64,000 nt of DNA from Flaccisagitta enflata. Lineage: Eukaryota > Chaetognatha > Sagittoidea > Aphragmophora. The notes under the pieces are model-generated. The model saw only the letters and a program-made list of their open reading frames with translations, had not been told where the DNA came from and did not search any database. The stretch covers positions 10,850,001 to 10,914,000 of the forward strand of contig OZ231127.1 of assembly GCA_965153355.1 (NCBI GenBank), read 5' to 3'. A program made the translations under genes and the position numbers. The stretch's first letter is position 1; every line of letters starts with the position of its first letter. Positions 1-10,047 of the stretch are shown here, piece after piece.

Positions 1-84
<84 letters not shown>

Positions 85-801
85 CAAATCCAGTCTCATC
101 CTCTTCCCTACTCTATTTTTTGTTTTGGTCTCCAACTTACCTTGTCCTGGGTCATGGGCGAACAAGACTCACCACTTTTTTATTGTCGCCACACGCTGTC
201 TCTTTCTCTCTCTCGGTCACTCTCCTTCATTAACCATCATTAGGAGCCGTCTCGGTGACCTCTCCATTTTCTATCTCACTTTTAACCTCGCTCGAGTTTC
301 TGCCCCATTTTTCGTCCTCCTAATTGTTTTTTCGTCCTTTGCTTTTCTCACCTTCGTCGTTGAACTGGAATTTATGAAAACGCCTAAAAAATCACACTTT
401 TTTTTTTAAAGGAATGACAGAAACTTGAACAGCAATTGTTAATAACAGCTTACTTTTGCTCTACTCTCTATGGCCAAAATCCACCGACATTCTCCCCACT
501 GCGAAAAAGAAGAAGAAGAAAAAAATAAACTTAGTTCTTCATCTCGCCAAGGAATCAAATGTATCATCCATTCTTATGACGTTCTCGCAACAATAATTAG
601 TTGCCAATTGGAAAGTTTTATTCGGGGCTGAGGCCACATTCACAGCTGAGAACACAAATATAAAAAAAAATCGTGAAGAAGAAATTCATTAAACTTGTAA
701 ATTACTCTCATTACATTCTTGCTACGGCGGTTTTTATCTAATTCACGACACGAATTTCCCTGCCTTTCCCGCTCGGTTGCCATTCTCCATTTCTTTTCAA
801 C

Positions 802-3109
802 ATGGCTTTCCAACAGTTATCAAGGTAAGAATTTTTATGTCGTAGAATCTAAATGAGGTCAAATTTGATTAAAGACTTTCTCCCCACAACAAGGCCGGAT
901 ACACGGCGATCCAGTCGCGGATATTTGGGCAGGAGCAGTAATGCGAAAAGCACTCGGAATTTAGAAATGTGACGGACGGACATAGCGACCTACCGACCGA
1001 CCGACCGACACGGCAAGGTGTAGAGTCGCGTGTCCGCGACTAAAAAGGTTTTGCGAAATACACTGTTCTGCCTTATGCGAAGCCTTAAATCGGTCTCGTT
1101 CTTATTCTGTCTCCTCCTGTCTATCCTGTCTTTGTCATTATCACGCCTACATATCTGGCCATCTTCCTGCCCTTCTTCCCGCCCGCCTTCCCATCTACAT
1201 ATATCACCTCTGTCTGCCCATCTCCACGTCTTCCTGTCTGTCTATCTCCATATCTATCTGTCATGACTTTTCCATCTCCACAAAGCTCGCGTCTATCTCA
1301 AGCCCATGCACGCCAGCCGCCCGAATCCGCGTTAATAGTAATGAATGGTAATTATTGTTTGCAATTTTTTTTAGGTTCGACGTTTCGTTTTTGCTGTTCA
1401 TCGGCTTTTACTCCAGTTATGCATCCGCTTTTCCGAAAAATGACGTCATCTACGACCAGCTCGACGTTATTCGCATCACATCAGATGCCAATAACGTCAG
1501 TGACGTCAACCATAACGCCACATTTGACGCGAGTAATGCCAATACCAACGATCAGGTCGAATCTACTTCGTTCACCTCCGCCACAATTATGAAAGACCAT
1601 AGCACCACCGTTAACGTCAGTAGTGTCAATGATGTCGGCCAGATTACGTCTCTCGACGTCAAAAACTCCGCCGATTCTACTTCTTCAGCGAGTGGGAATA
1701 ACAGATATCCCAGTTCTAATGAATCATTGACAATTTCCATCTCAGACGAAAACGTGGTCATGAATAATCAAACGAATATCGCGATGGGAAAGAATGATTC
1801 ATCATACGCGCGAGAGACACAGACGACGATTTTTCCTGGGCAGAACAACGAAAACTACCTCACCGACTACACCATCACTGGAAGTGACAATGGCAGCAGC
1901 GACGACGACGATGAGGTCTTGAATACGACCTCTGATAGCTCAAATGGCGAAGTCCAGATAAAATTGAAAAACGATTTTCAACATTTCCATGACATGTCCA
2001 ATACTAATGCCTCATCCCTAACGACGACAGCAACCACCATCACCACCACACCTTCACTCGTTTCCACTTCGTCTCTCATTTCCAGCCCTTCTGTATCTGC
2101 CACCCCGTCTCTATCTACCACCCCGTCTCTATTTACCACCCCGTCTCTATCTACCACCCCGTCTCTATCTACCACCCCATCCCTCGCTTCCATCCTAAGT
2201 TCCATCCTAAGTTCAAATGCGAACAAACTGTCAGTTGCCAGTGAAAATTACCCTCAATACTCGAGGGAAAACCAAAGCGAATCCTTCGCTGACGTCGTTA
2301 TCTCAAATACCTCGTCGTCGTCTTCGTCATTGTCGTCGTCGTCGTCTACAAACAATAATAAATCATCGTTACCGGATGATGCCTCCAGAGGCGTTGCAAA
2401 ATCAATTCTTGGAGGAGCCAACGACCGACTAACCGACGCGGAAAATGACGATTTAGAATGGAATACGTCCGTGCTCAACGAGATGGTGTCTACAAACGTG
2501 ACCGGCACTAACGCTATTAGCGCCACTGACGACATAGCCGACGTCGATGTTGACGTCATCGCAAACGACACCGTCGACGACGGCGCCCCTACTTCCACTC
2601 TGTCCATTAACGTCACAACTATCGCCACCACAACACCCGACTTGGAAGAAAAACAAGAGGCAGAGGAAGTGGGTGAAGATGATGTAGAAGAAGCGGAAGA
2701 AGAAGACTATTTGGAAGAAGACTATGCGGAAGAAGAAGACGATGTGGAAGAAGAGGAGGAAGAAGAAGAAGATGACGTGGAAGAGCAACGTTTGGCAGCC
2801 GTTAATGCTGGCCTATTGTTGAATGTCGATATTTCCACCGTCAAGACGGGCGTCAAATCTGTTGACGCCATGAAAACCGGCGACTTTTTCGCTAACGCAA
2901 TCGCACTTCCACGTAGCGCCGACGCCGATAAAAATGACAATAGGCAAAAGAACAATAAGAAAAACAAAAAAGACAAAGGGGACAAAAAGCCAAAAAAGAA
3001 GAAAAAGAGGAAGAAGAACAAAAGACGAAGCAGAAAACTGAGATCGCGGAAAGTAACACAGACGAGAAGCGCCAAGAAGAAGACTGAAATTACCAGTAAG
3101 TACATCTGA
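802..3109 (+). CDS. Secreted Ser/Thr/Asn-rich, acidic, Lys-tailed protein (copy 1)
   Basis: Two exons are proposed: 802-824 and 1375-3109, giving 585 residues. Exon 1 has a good start context (caacATGG) and ends in AG before gtaaga. Exon 2 follows a polypyrimidine tract and ttag. The split AG|G codon joins MAFQQLS to RFDVSFLLFIGFY, giving a clear signal peptide probably cut near SYASA|FP. The mature protein has many N-glycosylation sequons, a Ser/Thr-rich half with 18-nt repeats coding TTPSLS (about 2098-2187), poly-Ser, a strongly Glu/Asp-rich block (about residues 430-490) and a Lys/Arg-rich tail. No enzymatic domain is recognised; it could be an extracellular-matrix or mucin-like protein, which is inference. 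The last codons overlap a donor-like CAGTAAGTA, so a further 3' exon is possible. Intron 1 carries a hairpin-ended element at 888-1046. Confidence 0.78.
888..1046 (+). mobile_element. Hairpin-ended short element, AGTCGCG type
   Basis: Starts AACAAGGCCGGATACACGG, has an internal AGTCGCGGAT (913-922), GGGCAGGAGCAGT and a (GACG/GACC)n core, and ends in the hairpin AGTCGCG-TGTC-CGCGACT (1024-1041) plus AAAAA. It lies inside intron 1 of the secreted-protein gene. I see no coding capacity and no clear tRNA-type A/B boxes. Confidence 0.85.
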
Positions 3110-3119
3110 GGGGAAGAAC

Positions 3120-3730
3120 TTTAAAATAGGCTTTGTCCATCCATCCGTCCGTTGGTCCGTCCATCCATGGTGAAAAGTCGAAAAGTGGAAAAATGTGAGT
3201 CTCAGATACTCATAACTTACAGAAAGAAGGTTGATATAAAGTGTGAACCCCCTGAAAACTGTAGCACCCCCACCTACAGCTCTAACCAATTAGATTATGG
3301 ATATTTTAAAGGTAGAGGAAAAACATTTATATTAATACAACTGGCGTCACCAAAACGATTTTTCATTTTTGTTTTTTAAGTCAAGATGTAGCTTAATAAA
3401 GTATTGAAATTAGCTATTATTATGAATTTATAAAATCAAGGATTTTCCATTATAATTTGAGACTGGAGTGGAAATTGCAAAATCGCTCTGGTGGCGCCAT
3501 TTGTATAGTCATAAGTTTTAATTAATAACATTAAATTCATTATCTATTGTTGTAGTTTGAGCTATAAGGGGGGGGGTGCTACAGTTTTAGGGGGATTCAA
3601 ATCTTATATTTCTCCTTCCTCTGTATAGTATATAATTGTGTGTGGGGGTAGGGCTTGGGGTGTGAATGGGGGTTGGATACCCCTACCCACCCGTCCGTAA
3701 CGATATTGTGACCCCGCGTCACTTGTTTTT
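3120..3730. repeat. Diverged hairpin-family segment downstream of gene copy 1
   Basis: Contains aggctttgtccatccatccgtccg near 3128 and cacccgtccgtaacgatattgtgac near 3688, which match the core and internal blocks of the hairpin family in reverse orientation. About 500 bp of AT-rich sequence separates them. The ends are not clear. The mirror copy lies at about 9430-10030. Confidence 0.45.
3395..3400 (+). terminator. Candidate polyadenylation signal, copy 1
   Basis: An AATAAA lies about 290 bp after the stop codon of the secreted-protein gene, in AT-rich sequence. It is conserved in the mirror copy. The assignment rests on motif and position only. Confidence 0.35.
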
Positions 3731-3814
3731 TATGTTTCACGTTGGAAAACAAAATTTCTAAAAAAGTCAGTTGACCTATTCATCCATGCATGCGTGCATG
3801 GAGAAAGAAAGAGA

Positions 3815-3819
3815 GCGGG

Positions 3820-3883
<64 letters not shown>

Positions 3884-4139
3884 CATAAACGAAGAGTTAG
3901 CCATTTATGGTAGTCATCAAACAGCCGAGAATTACTTTCCATCTCGGTTAAAAAAGAACGCATAAAACTGGTCTTTTCTAATCCCCACTCTTTCTCTTTT
4001 TCTGTGTCTTTTTCTTTTTTTCTCCTTCCTGTAACCGCGCACTACTATTATTCTCAGTCCCCCACCAGGTGAGTCTTTCTTTTTCTTTTTCTTTTCTTTT
4101 TCTTTTCTTTTCTTTTCTTTTTTCTTTTCTTTTTCTTTT

Positions 4140-4237
<98 letters not shown>

Positions 4238-4321
4238 AGGCAGTGGGTTCCTGCTATTCATGGCCAAACAATAGCTGAAGATTAGCCCCAAAAAAGAAAA
4301 TTGGCGACAGTCACCGCGTCC

Positions 4322-4398
<77 letters not shown>

Positions 4399-4400
4399 GA
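3815..4400. repeat. GA and CT microsatellite blocks, left arm
   Basis: (GA)n at about 3820-3881, a (CTTTT)n-rich stretch at 4077-4142, (CT)n at about 4143-4233 and (GA)n at 4326-4391. Long frames such as RERERE and SLSLSL here are translations of the repeats. The last GA tract coincides with the drop in arm-to-arm similarity of the palindrome. Confidence 0.95.
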
Positions 4401-4796
4401 GACTTAGCGGGGTGACCATTAAGCTAGGCGCGGGTGCCCATTTTTCGGTCACTTTTTTGTCTCTTTGTAGACGAGGCAACCGACGAGCAGAAAGACCTAA
4501 AGAGACCTAAAGAAAACATTGTCGCGAACCTCTCTTCTGTGATAGACGTTTCTTAAGCAAGACTGGTAGTGACAATACTGCAGAGTGACGATACAAACGC
4601 GAAGAGAAGCCTTTGGTACACCGTAATGTCAGACTAGCGGACATGTGACTCATGCCATTGCATCTACCTACGTTCACCACCGCACAACGCTCCGCAAGTG
4701 CTTTCTAGTTCTCTTTTTCTGCTTCTTCTATTTCAGGTTTCTTTTCCATTTTCTTATTCTTCTTTTTTGTTTGTTTTTGTTTTGTCCTTCCTTTTT

Positions 4797-5235
4797 GGGC
4801 AGCGGCCCCGGAGAAGTCGATGACCTATGATTCCACATAGGGCAATTTCCTCCAGTTTCCGTCCGTCCATCCCCCCCTCCCCCAGGCCTCAAATAAAGCC
4901 TCTCAGACCCCAAATCAGGCCTTTCAGACCCCAAATCAGACCTCACTGATCCTAAATCAGGCTTCTCAGACCTCCAATCAGGCCTCCCAGACCCCAAATC
5001 AGGCCTCTCAGACCCCAAGATCCAGGCTTTTCCAGACCCTAAATTAGACCCTCGGAGCCCAAATCAGGTAGCACAGACCCCAAATCAAGCCTCTCAGACC
5101 CCAAACCAAGCCTCTTAACCCCTAAATCAGACCTTTCAGAGCCAAAATCCGGCCTCTCAGCCCTCCAAACCAGTTTCTCAAACTGGAAATTGTGTTATGT
5201 GGAGATCATGGAGTGCCGGCCCTCCGGGGCATGCC
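4797..5235 (+). mobile_element. Foldback element with hairpin-bearing arms (variant copy)
   Basis: Left arm from 4797 (GGGCAGCGGCCCC...) and right arm around 5181-5235 are approximately complementary. The arm hairpin here is CCTATG-ATTCCA-CATAGG (4824-4841), whereas other copies carry CCTGT-AGAAC-ACAGG at the same place. Between the arms lies a tandem array of about 21-bp units of the type CCCCAAATCAGGCCTCTCAGA (about 4885-5180). The sequence continues to the family tag GCATCGGGTACCGCTGACCATG near 5272-5293. Confidence 0.75.
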
Positions 5236-5546
5236 CTCTCGCATCTGTTCACACGCCACACTAACTTAGGGGCATCGGGTACCGCTGACCATGTAACGCT
5301 TTTGCGACTATTGCTTCTTGATTTTCTTTTTCTTCATTTCCAATTTTCCTTTTCCCTTTCCTTTTCCTTTTCCTTTTCCTTTGCCTTTCTTACTGCTCCA
5401 TTTTTAGCTCTTCCACAATTCAACATTCCTTCGGTCGCCTTTCTATGCTTCTCCTTGCTTCTCGTCCCTTTCTCTTCTTCTCCGTTTCCTCCTTCTCTTT
5501 CTGTCCCTACACTCCATCTACTCCTTTGCTCTTTCTCTGCATATTT

Positions 5547-5696
5547 TTAGTTGCGGACACGCAACTCTATAAGAGGCTTTGTCCGTCCGTCCGTCGGTCC
5601 GTTGGTCCGTCTATTGGTCGAAAAAGTGGGAAAACTCGCATATCCACCCCTGCTCACCCGTCCGCAACTGGTATGGGCCGTGTATCCGGCCTTGTT
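5547..5696 (-). mobile_element. Hairpin-ended short element, AGTTGCG type
   Basis: Read on the minus strand it begins AACAAGGCCGGATACACGGCCC (5696 side) and ends in AGTTGCG-TGTC-CGCAACT (5566-5549) plus AAAAA. The internal motif AGTTGCGGAC (5669-5660) matches the hairpin variant. The core is (GACG)n. Confidence 0.85.
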
Positions 5697-5739
5697 TCTT
5701 TCTTTATTCGATTTGAGGAGATTACCAATCAAGGGATTG

Positions 5740-5970
5740 ACTGCCCGGGGATCAGGATGGCGGGATTCCTGTCGTCCTCGTTTGAGACGCTGTTGGGTTC
5801 CAAAGACGATGATAATGACAAAGAAAACGTTGATGACGACAACAAAGACGATGAAAAAGACTACGACGTTTACAAAGACGATGATAAAGGACAACGGCCA
5901 ACGACGACGTTTAAGAAGACGATGATGAGGGCTGTGACGATTGTGGAGATGAGGGTTACAAAAGGATGAC
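5740..5970. repeat. GACGAT-rich block mirrored at 7600-7790
   Basis: A gacgatgataaag-rich low-complexity stretch that is the diverged reverse complement of about 7600-7790. It is part of the inner palindrome arms. It translates to Asp/Lys-rich frames that I do not consider genes. Confidence 0.6.
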
Positions 5971-6370
5971 AACAAAATGACAATGGTGACACAGTTAACA
6001 TTGATCAGCGGGACGACGCGACGATGCACACTGCACAGGCTCATTCCACTAATCGCATGAAAACACCATGCAAAGTGAACATGGATTATTCATGATGCGA
6101 ATGATTGAATGATCGCATTAACTGGTGCACAATCCATCAAATCCAACCCTGATGTGAAAAAAAAAAACAACCATATGCCACTTTATCCCACTTCACCCAC
6201 CTACACAATCCATAGAAACTCACTCTGATGAGAAAAAAAACACTTAACGCCATTTAAACTAACACAACGCACCAATGGTGGATGGAGGCACATGGCTTAG
6301 GAAGTAAAGTAAAGGAGTGACATCTGCATTTTGAAGAGCGACTATTTGAGATTGACTCATTATCGAATAC

Positions 6371-6376
<6 letters not shown>

Positions 6377-6462
<86 letters not shown>
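6377..6462. repeat. (CT)n microsatellite
   Basis: CT tract next to the inner TIR element. It mirrors the GA tract at 7238-7291. Confidence 0.95.
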
Positions 6463-6466
<4 letters not shown>

Positions 6467-6474
6467 GATTACTA

Positions 6475-6755
6475 CCGTGCTTCTCAAACCGGGAAGTCCT
6501 TGAATTTCGTAAAGGGCGTGCTTCCAGTGACCGCCAATAACGCGTTTCTTCCCATGAAACGCGATCATAGCGTGAACACATATTCAATGATTTCAACTGT
6601 CCAACGAGGGAGTGTGCGAAATGAGTGAGCGAGCCCGTGAATGGAGTGTAGCAAAGCGGAGCACCGCGGAATAAGCTGAGTGAGCGGTGCAAGCGAACAA
6701 ACGTAGCGAGCGACCTTGTGGGCCATTAAAAACGTGATTGTCTCTGACTAGAAAC
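6475..6755 (-). mobile_element. TIR element, inner palindrome left copy
   Basis: A block of about 280 bp with imperfect terminal inverted repeats (GGGCGTGCTTCCAGTGACC... against GGGGGCGTTTCTAGTCAGAG...). It is present again at 6945-7235 in inverted orientation and at 55722-55985, so it is a dispersed family. AAGTCCTTG occurs just outside both ends, although not immediately adjacent on one side. No ORF is supported. Confidence 0.7.
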
Positions 6756-6944
6756 GCCCCCTAAGTCCTTGGCAACATCGCGCACGTCTGCATGTCCAAT
6801 AGCAATTCAAGCGCATGCACGGTTGCGCGTACCTAGACACTGCGTCTAAAACGTGTACACACGAGCGTGTCTCTGCGCGTTTTTGTCAATGAGCCAACGG
6901 TGTTCCTGTTATCTGTTGATTTGCTGCCTTGTTTGTTTGATTTT

Positions 6945-7233
6945 TTTTTTAGTCAGAGACAATCACGTTTTTAATGGCCCACAAGGTCGCTCGCTACGTT
7001 TGTTCGCTTGCACCGCTCACTCAGCTTATTCCGCGGTGCTCCGCTTTGCTACACTCCATTCACGGGCTCGCTCACTCATTTCGCACACTCCCTCGTTGGA
7101 CAGTTGAAATCATTGAATATGTGTTCACGCTATGATCGCGTTTCATGGGAAGAAACGCGTTATTGGCGGTCACTGGAAGCACGCCCTTTACGAAATTCAA
7201 GGACTTCCCGGTTTGAGAAGCACGGTAGCAATC

Positions 7234-7235
<2 letters not shown>
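6945..7235 (+). mobile_element. TIR element, inner palindrome right copy
   Basis: Inverted partner of 6475-6755, and nearly identical to it. It abuts a (GA)n tract, as its partner does. The two copies form the innermost arms of the 13-kb palindrome. Confidence 0.7.
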
Positions 7236-7237
<2 letters not shown>

Positions 7238-7295
<58 letters not shown>

Positions 7296-7360
7296 TCGAA
7301 TTTGTTGTTGTTGTTGTTGTTGTTGTTGTTGCTGTTGTTGTTGTTGTTGTTGTTGTTGTC
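7238..7360. repeat. (GA)n followed by (GTT)n microsatellite
   Basis: GA tract 7238-7291, then TTG/GTT repeats at about 7300-7360. The GTT block has no partner in the left arm, so it arose after the palindrome formed or was lost on the other side. Confidence 0.95.
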
Positions 7361-7844
7361 TCTCATGGTACATTATGTGGCCCAAATGGCTGATCATCTT
7401 TTCTCATCAGAGTGATTTGGAAGGTGAAGTGGATAAGTGGCATATAATTTGTTTTCACATCAGAGTTGGAGTGGATGTGCACCATTGTGCAGTCATTCAA
7501 TCATTGCATCATAATCCATGTTCACTTTGCATATTTCATAATTAATTGGAAATAATTTTGTACAGTATCCACTTGTCCCAATGTTGTATGTGCCGGTGGC
7601 TGTCATCGCTTTGTGGCCTCATCTCGTCGCGGTCATCATCGTGAAATCTTAAACGTCGTCGTCAACGACAATCGCTATCATCGTCTTTGTAAGCGTCTCT
7701 TTCATCGTCTTGTTGTCGTCATCAGCGATAACGTGTATCGTAAAGATATTTGGGAGCAACAGCTGTCTCAAACGGGAACGACAGAAGATCAATCTACTAA
7801 TGATCAATCCTTGATGAATGTCGATCGAGAAGAAACAGGCCTAC

Positions 7845-7965
7845 GGCCTTCGGTGCAGACAGTGGCAGAAGTGGTGTATGCGAGTTTCCTTTCATCGTGC
7901 GTGAGCGAACGGACGAGACTGAACAAAGCCTCTTATAAGTGCGTATCCGCAATAAAAAATGTCTG
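7845..7965 (+). mobile_element. Degenerate hairpin-ended element
   Basis: Ends GAACAAAGCCTCTTATAAGTGCG...CGCAATAAAAAA. It is the diverged mirror of the element at 5547-5696. The terminal hairpin is damaged here but intact in the left arm. Confidence 0.55.
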
Positions 7966-8059
7966 AAAAACAAAGTAGATGGAGATAATAGGGTGCAGAA
8001 AGGAAAAAAGAAAAGAAGAAAGGACAATGAAGCATAAAGACGTGTGGAGTGAAAAACTA

Positions 8060-8440
8060 AAGGGGCAGAGCAAGAAGAAAAGAAAAGAAGAAAATTGGGA
8101 AATGAAAATCAAGCATGTGCAAAAGCTTCCATGATCTCAGCAGTATAAATATGTGTATATAGGAATGAGATATGGTAGCGGAGGCGATGATATGATTCAT
8201 ATCCAGTTTAAGTGGTTTAACGGTAAGTCTGATTAAGGTAGAACTGGTTGGGATGCAGAAGTTTGGGAGTGCCAGGCAGGAGTCTGGAGTCTGAGGTCTG
8301 GAGGCTGATGTAGTGATCTGGCGAGCCTGATTTTGGACGGCTGGGTCCTGATTTGGTGCCAGGCGGTGGGGGCCTGGGGGCAGCTGGGTGCCACCATGTG
8401 GGTCGCCATCGGCCCCTTCAGGGCCGCCTAAAAAGAGGAC
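8060..8440. repeat. Degenerate foldback-family remnant, right arm
   Basis: Contains gaggctgatg/tgaggtctgg tandem units and a right-arm-like end (gccatcggccccttcagggccgcc near 8405-8430). It is the diverged mirror of the 4797-5235 foldback element. Confidence 0.5.
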
Positions 8441-8709
8441 AAACAAACAAACAAACAAAGAATAAGAAAGATGGAAAATACGAAATGAAGAAAAAGAAGA
8501 CTAAGCGCTGCGTGGAAGCAATGCAATGGCATGGTCTGTCTGACGTGAGCTGTAATAGCGTTTCGTCATCTCTGTATTGTCTGCCAGTACTAGCAAAAAA
8601 CGTCTATCACAGAAAGAAATTCTGACAATGTTATAACAGGTCTCTGCTCGTCATTGCTCATCTGAGACAAAAAAATTGACAAAATGTTTATAATGGTCAC
8701 CTCCTTTAG

Positions 8710-8713
8710 ATCT

Positions 8714-8807
<94 letters not shown>

Positions 8808-8891
8808 GGACGCGGTGACTGTCGCCAATTTTCTTTTTTGGGGCTAATCTTCAGCTATTGTTTGGCCATGAATAGCAGGAACCCACTGCCT

Positions 8892-8952
<61 letters not shown>

Positions 8953-9242
8953 AGAGAGAGAGAGAGAGAGAGAGAGAAAAGAAAAGAAAAGAAAAATAAA
9001 AAGAAAAAGAAAAAGAAAAAGAAAAAGAAAAAGAAAAAGAAAAAGAAAGACTCACCTGGTGGGGGACTGAGAATAATAGTAGTGCGCGGTTACAGGAAGG
9101 AGAAAAAAAGAAAAAGACACAGAAAAAGAGAAAGAGTGGGGATTAGAAAAGACCAGTTTTATGCGTTCTTTTTTAACCGAGATGGAAAGTAATTCTCGGC
9201 TGTTTGATGACTACCATAAATGGCTAACTCTTCGTTTATGAG

Positions 9243-9304
<62 letters not shown>

Positions 9305-9355
9305 CTCGCTCTCAACTCCTCTCTATCTCTAAAACCTCTCTCTCTCTCTCTCTCT
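8710..9355. repeat. CT/GA microsatellite blocks, right arm
   Basis: (CT)n 8710-8804, (GA)n 8896-8980, (GAAAAA)n 8980-9050 and (CT)n at about 9238-9352. These mirror 3815-4400 but with different repeat lengths. Confidence 0.95.
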
Positions 9356-9756
9356 CCATGCACGCATGCATGGATGAATAGGTCAACTGACTTTTTTAGA
9401 AATTTTGTTTTCCAACGTGAAACACAAAAAACAAGTGACATGAGGTCACAATATCGTTACGGACGGGTGGGTAGGGGTATCCAACCCCCATTCACACCCC
9501 AAGCCCTACCCCCACACACAATTATATACTATACAGAGGAAGGAGAAATATAAGATTTGAATCCCCCTAAAACTGTAGCACCCCCCCCCTTATAGCTCAA
9601 ACTACAACAATAGATAATGAATTTAATGTTATTAATTAAAACTTATGACTATACAAATGGCGCCACCAGAGCGATTTTGCAATTTCCACTCCAGTCTCAA
9701 ATTATAATGGAAAATCCTTGATTTTATAAATTCATAATAATAGCTAATTTCAATAC

Positions 9757-9762
9757 TTTATT
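9757..9762 (-). terminator. Candidate polyadenylation signal, copy 2
   Basis: Mirror of the AATAAA at 3395, read on the minus strand downstream of the 10048-12336 gene. Confidence 0.35.
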
Positions 9763-10047
9763 AAGCTACATCTTGACTTAAAAAACAAAAATGAAAAATC
9801 GTTTTGGTGACGCCAGTTGTATTAATATAAATGTTTTTCCTCTACCTTTAAAATATCCATAATCTAATTGGTTAGAGCTGTAGGTGGGGGTGCTACAGTT
9901 TTCAGGGGGTTCACACTTTATATCAACCTTCTTTCTGTAAGTTATGAGTATCTGAGACTCACATTTTTCCACTTTTCGACTTTTCACCATGGATGGACGG
10001 ACCAACGGACGGATGGATGGACAAAGCCTATTTTAAAGTTCTTCCCC

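Larger units (their letters stand above)
1..6750. repeat. Left arm of a 13-kb imperfect palindrome
   Basis: This arm reads as the reverse complement of roughly 6945-13160. Anchors seen on both sides include the secreted-protein gene (802-3109 against 10048-12336), the GA tract and gtgagtctttct block (about 4070-4320 against 8810-9060), a TIR element (6475-6755 against 6945-7235) and a block near 6068 against 7532. Outside about 4.4 kb the arms are almost identical, with single-base and microsatellite-length differences such as T at 148 opposite C at 12990. Inside 4.4 kb they are clearly diverged, perhaps 70-80% by eye. The arm may continue beyond the left window edge. Confidence 0.93.

Noticed and set aside
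888-1046. tRNA-derived SINE
   Set aside because: I could not find convincing A-box and B-box motifs in order, and the ends lack clear target duplications; left as an unclassified hairpin-ended element.
3771-3965. RERERE/SLSLSL open frames (here and at about 20 other places)
   Set aside because: They are translations of (GA)n or (CT)n microsatellites with no independent coding evidence.
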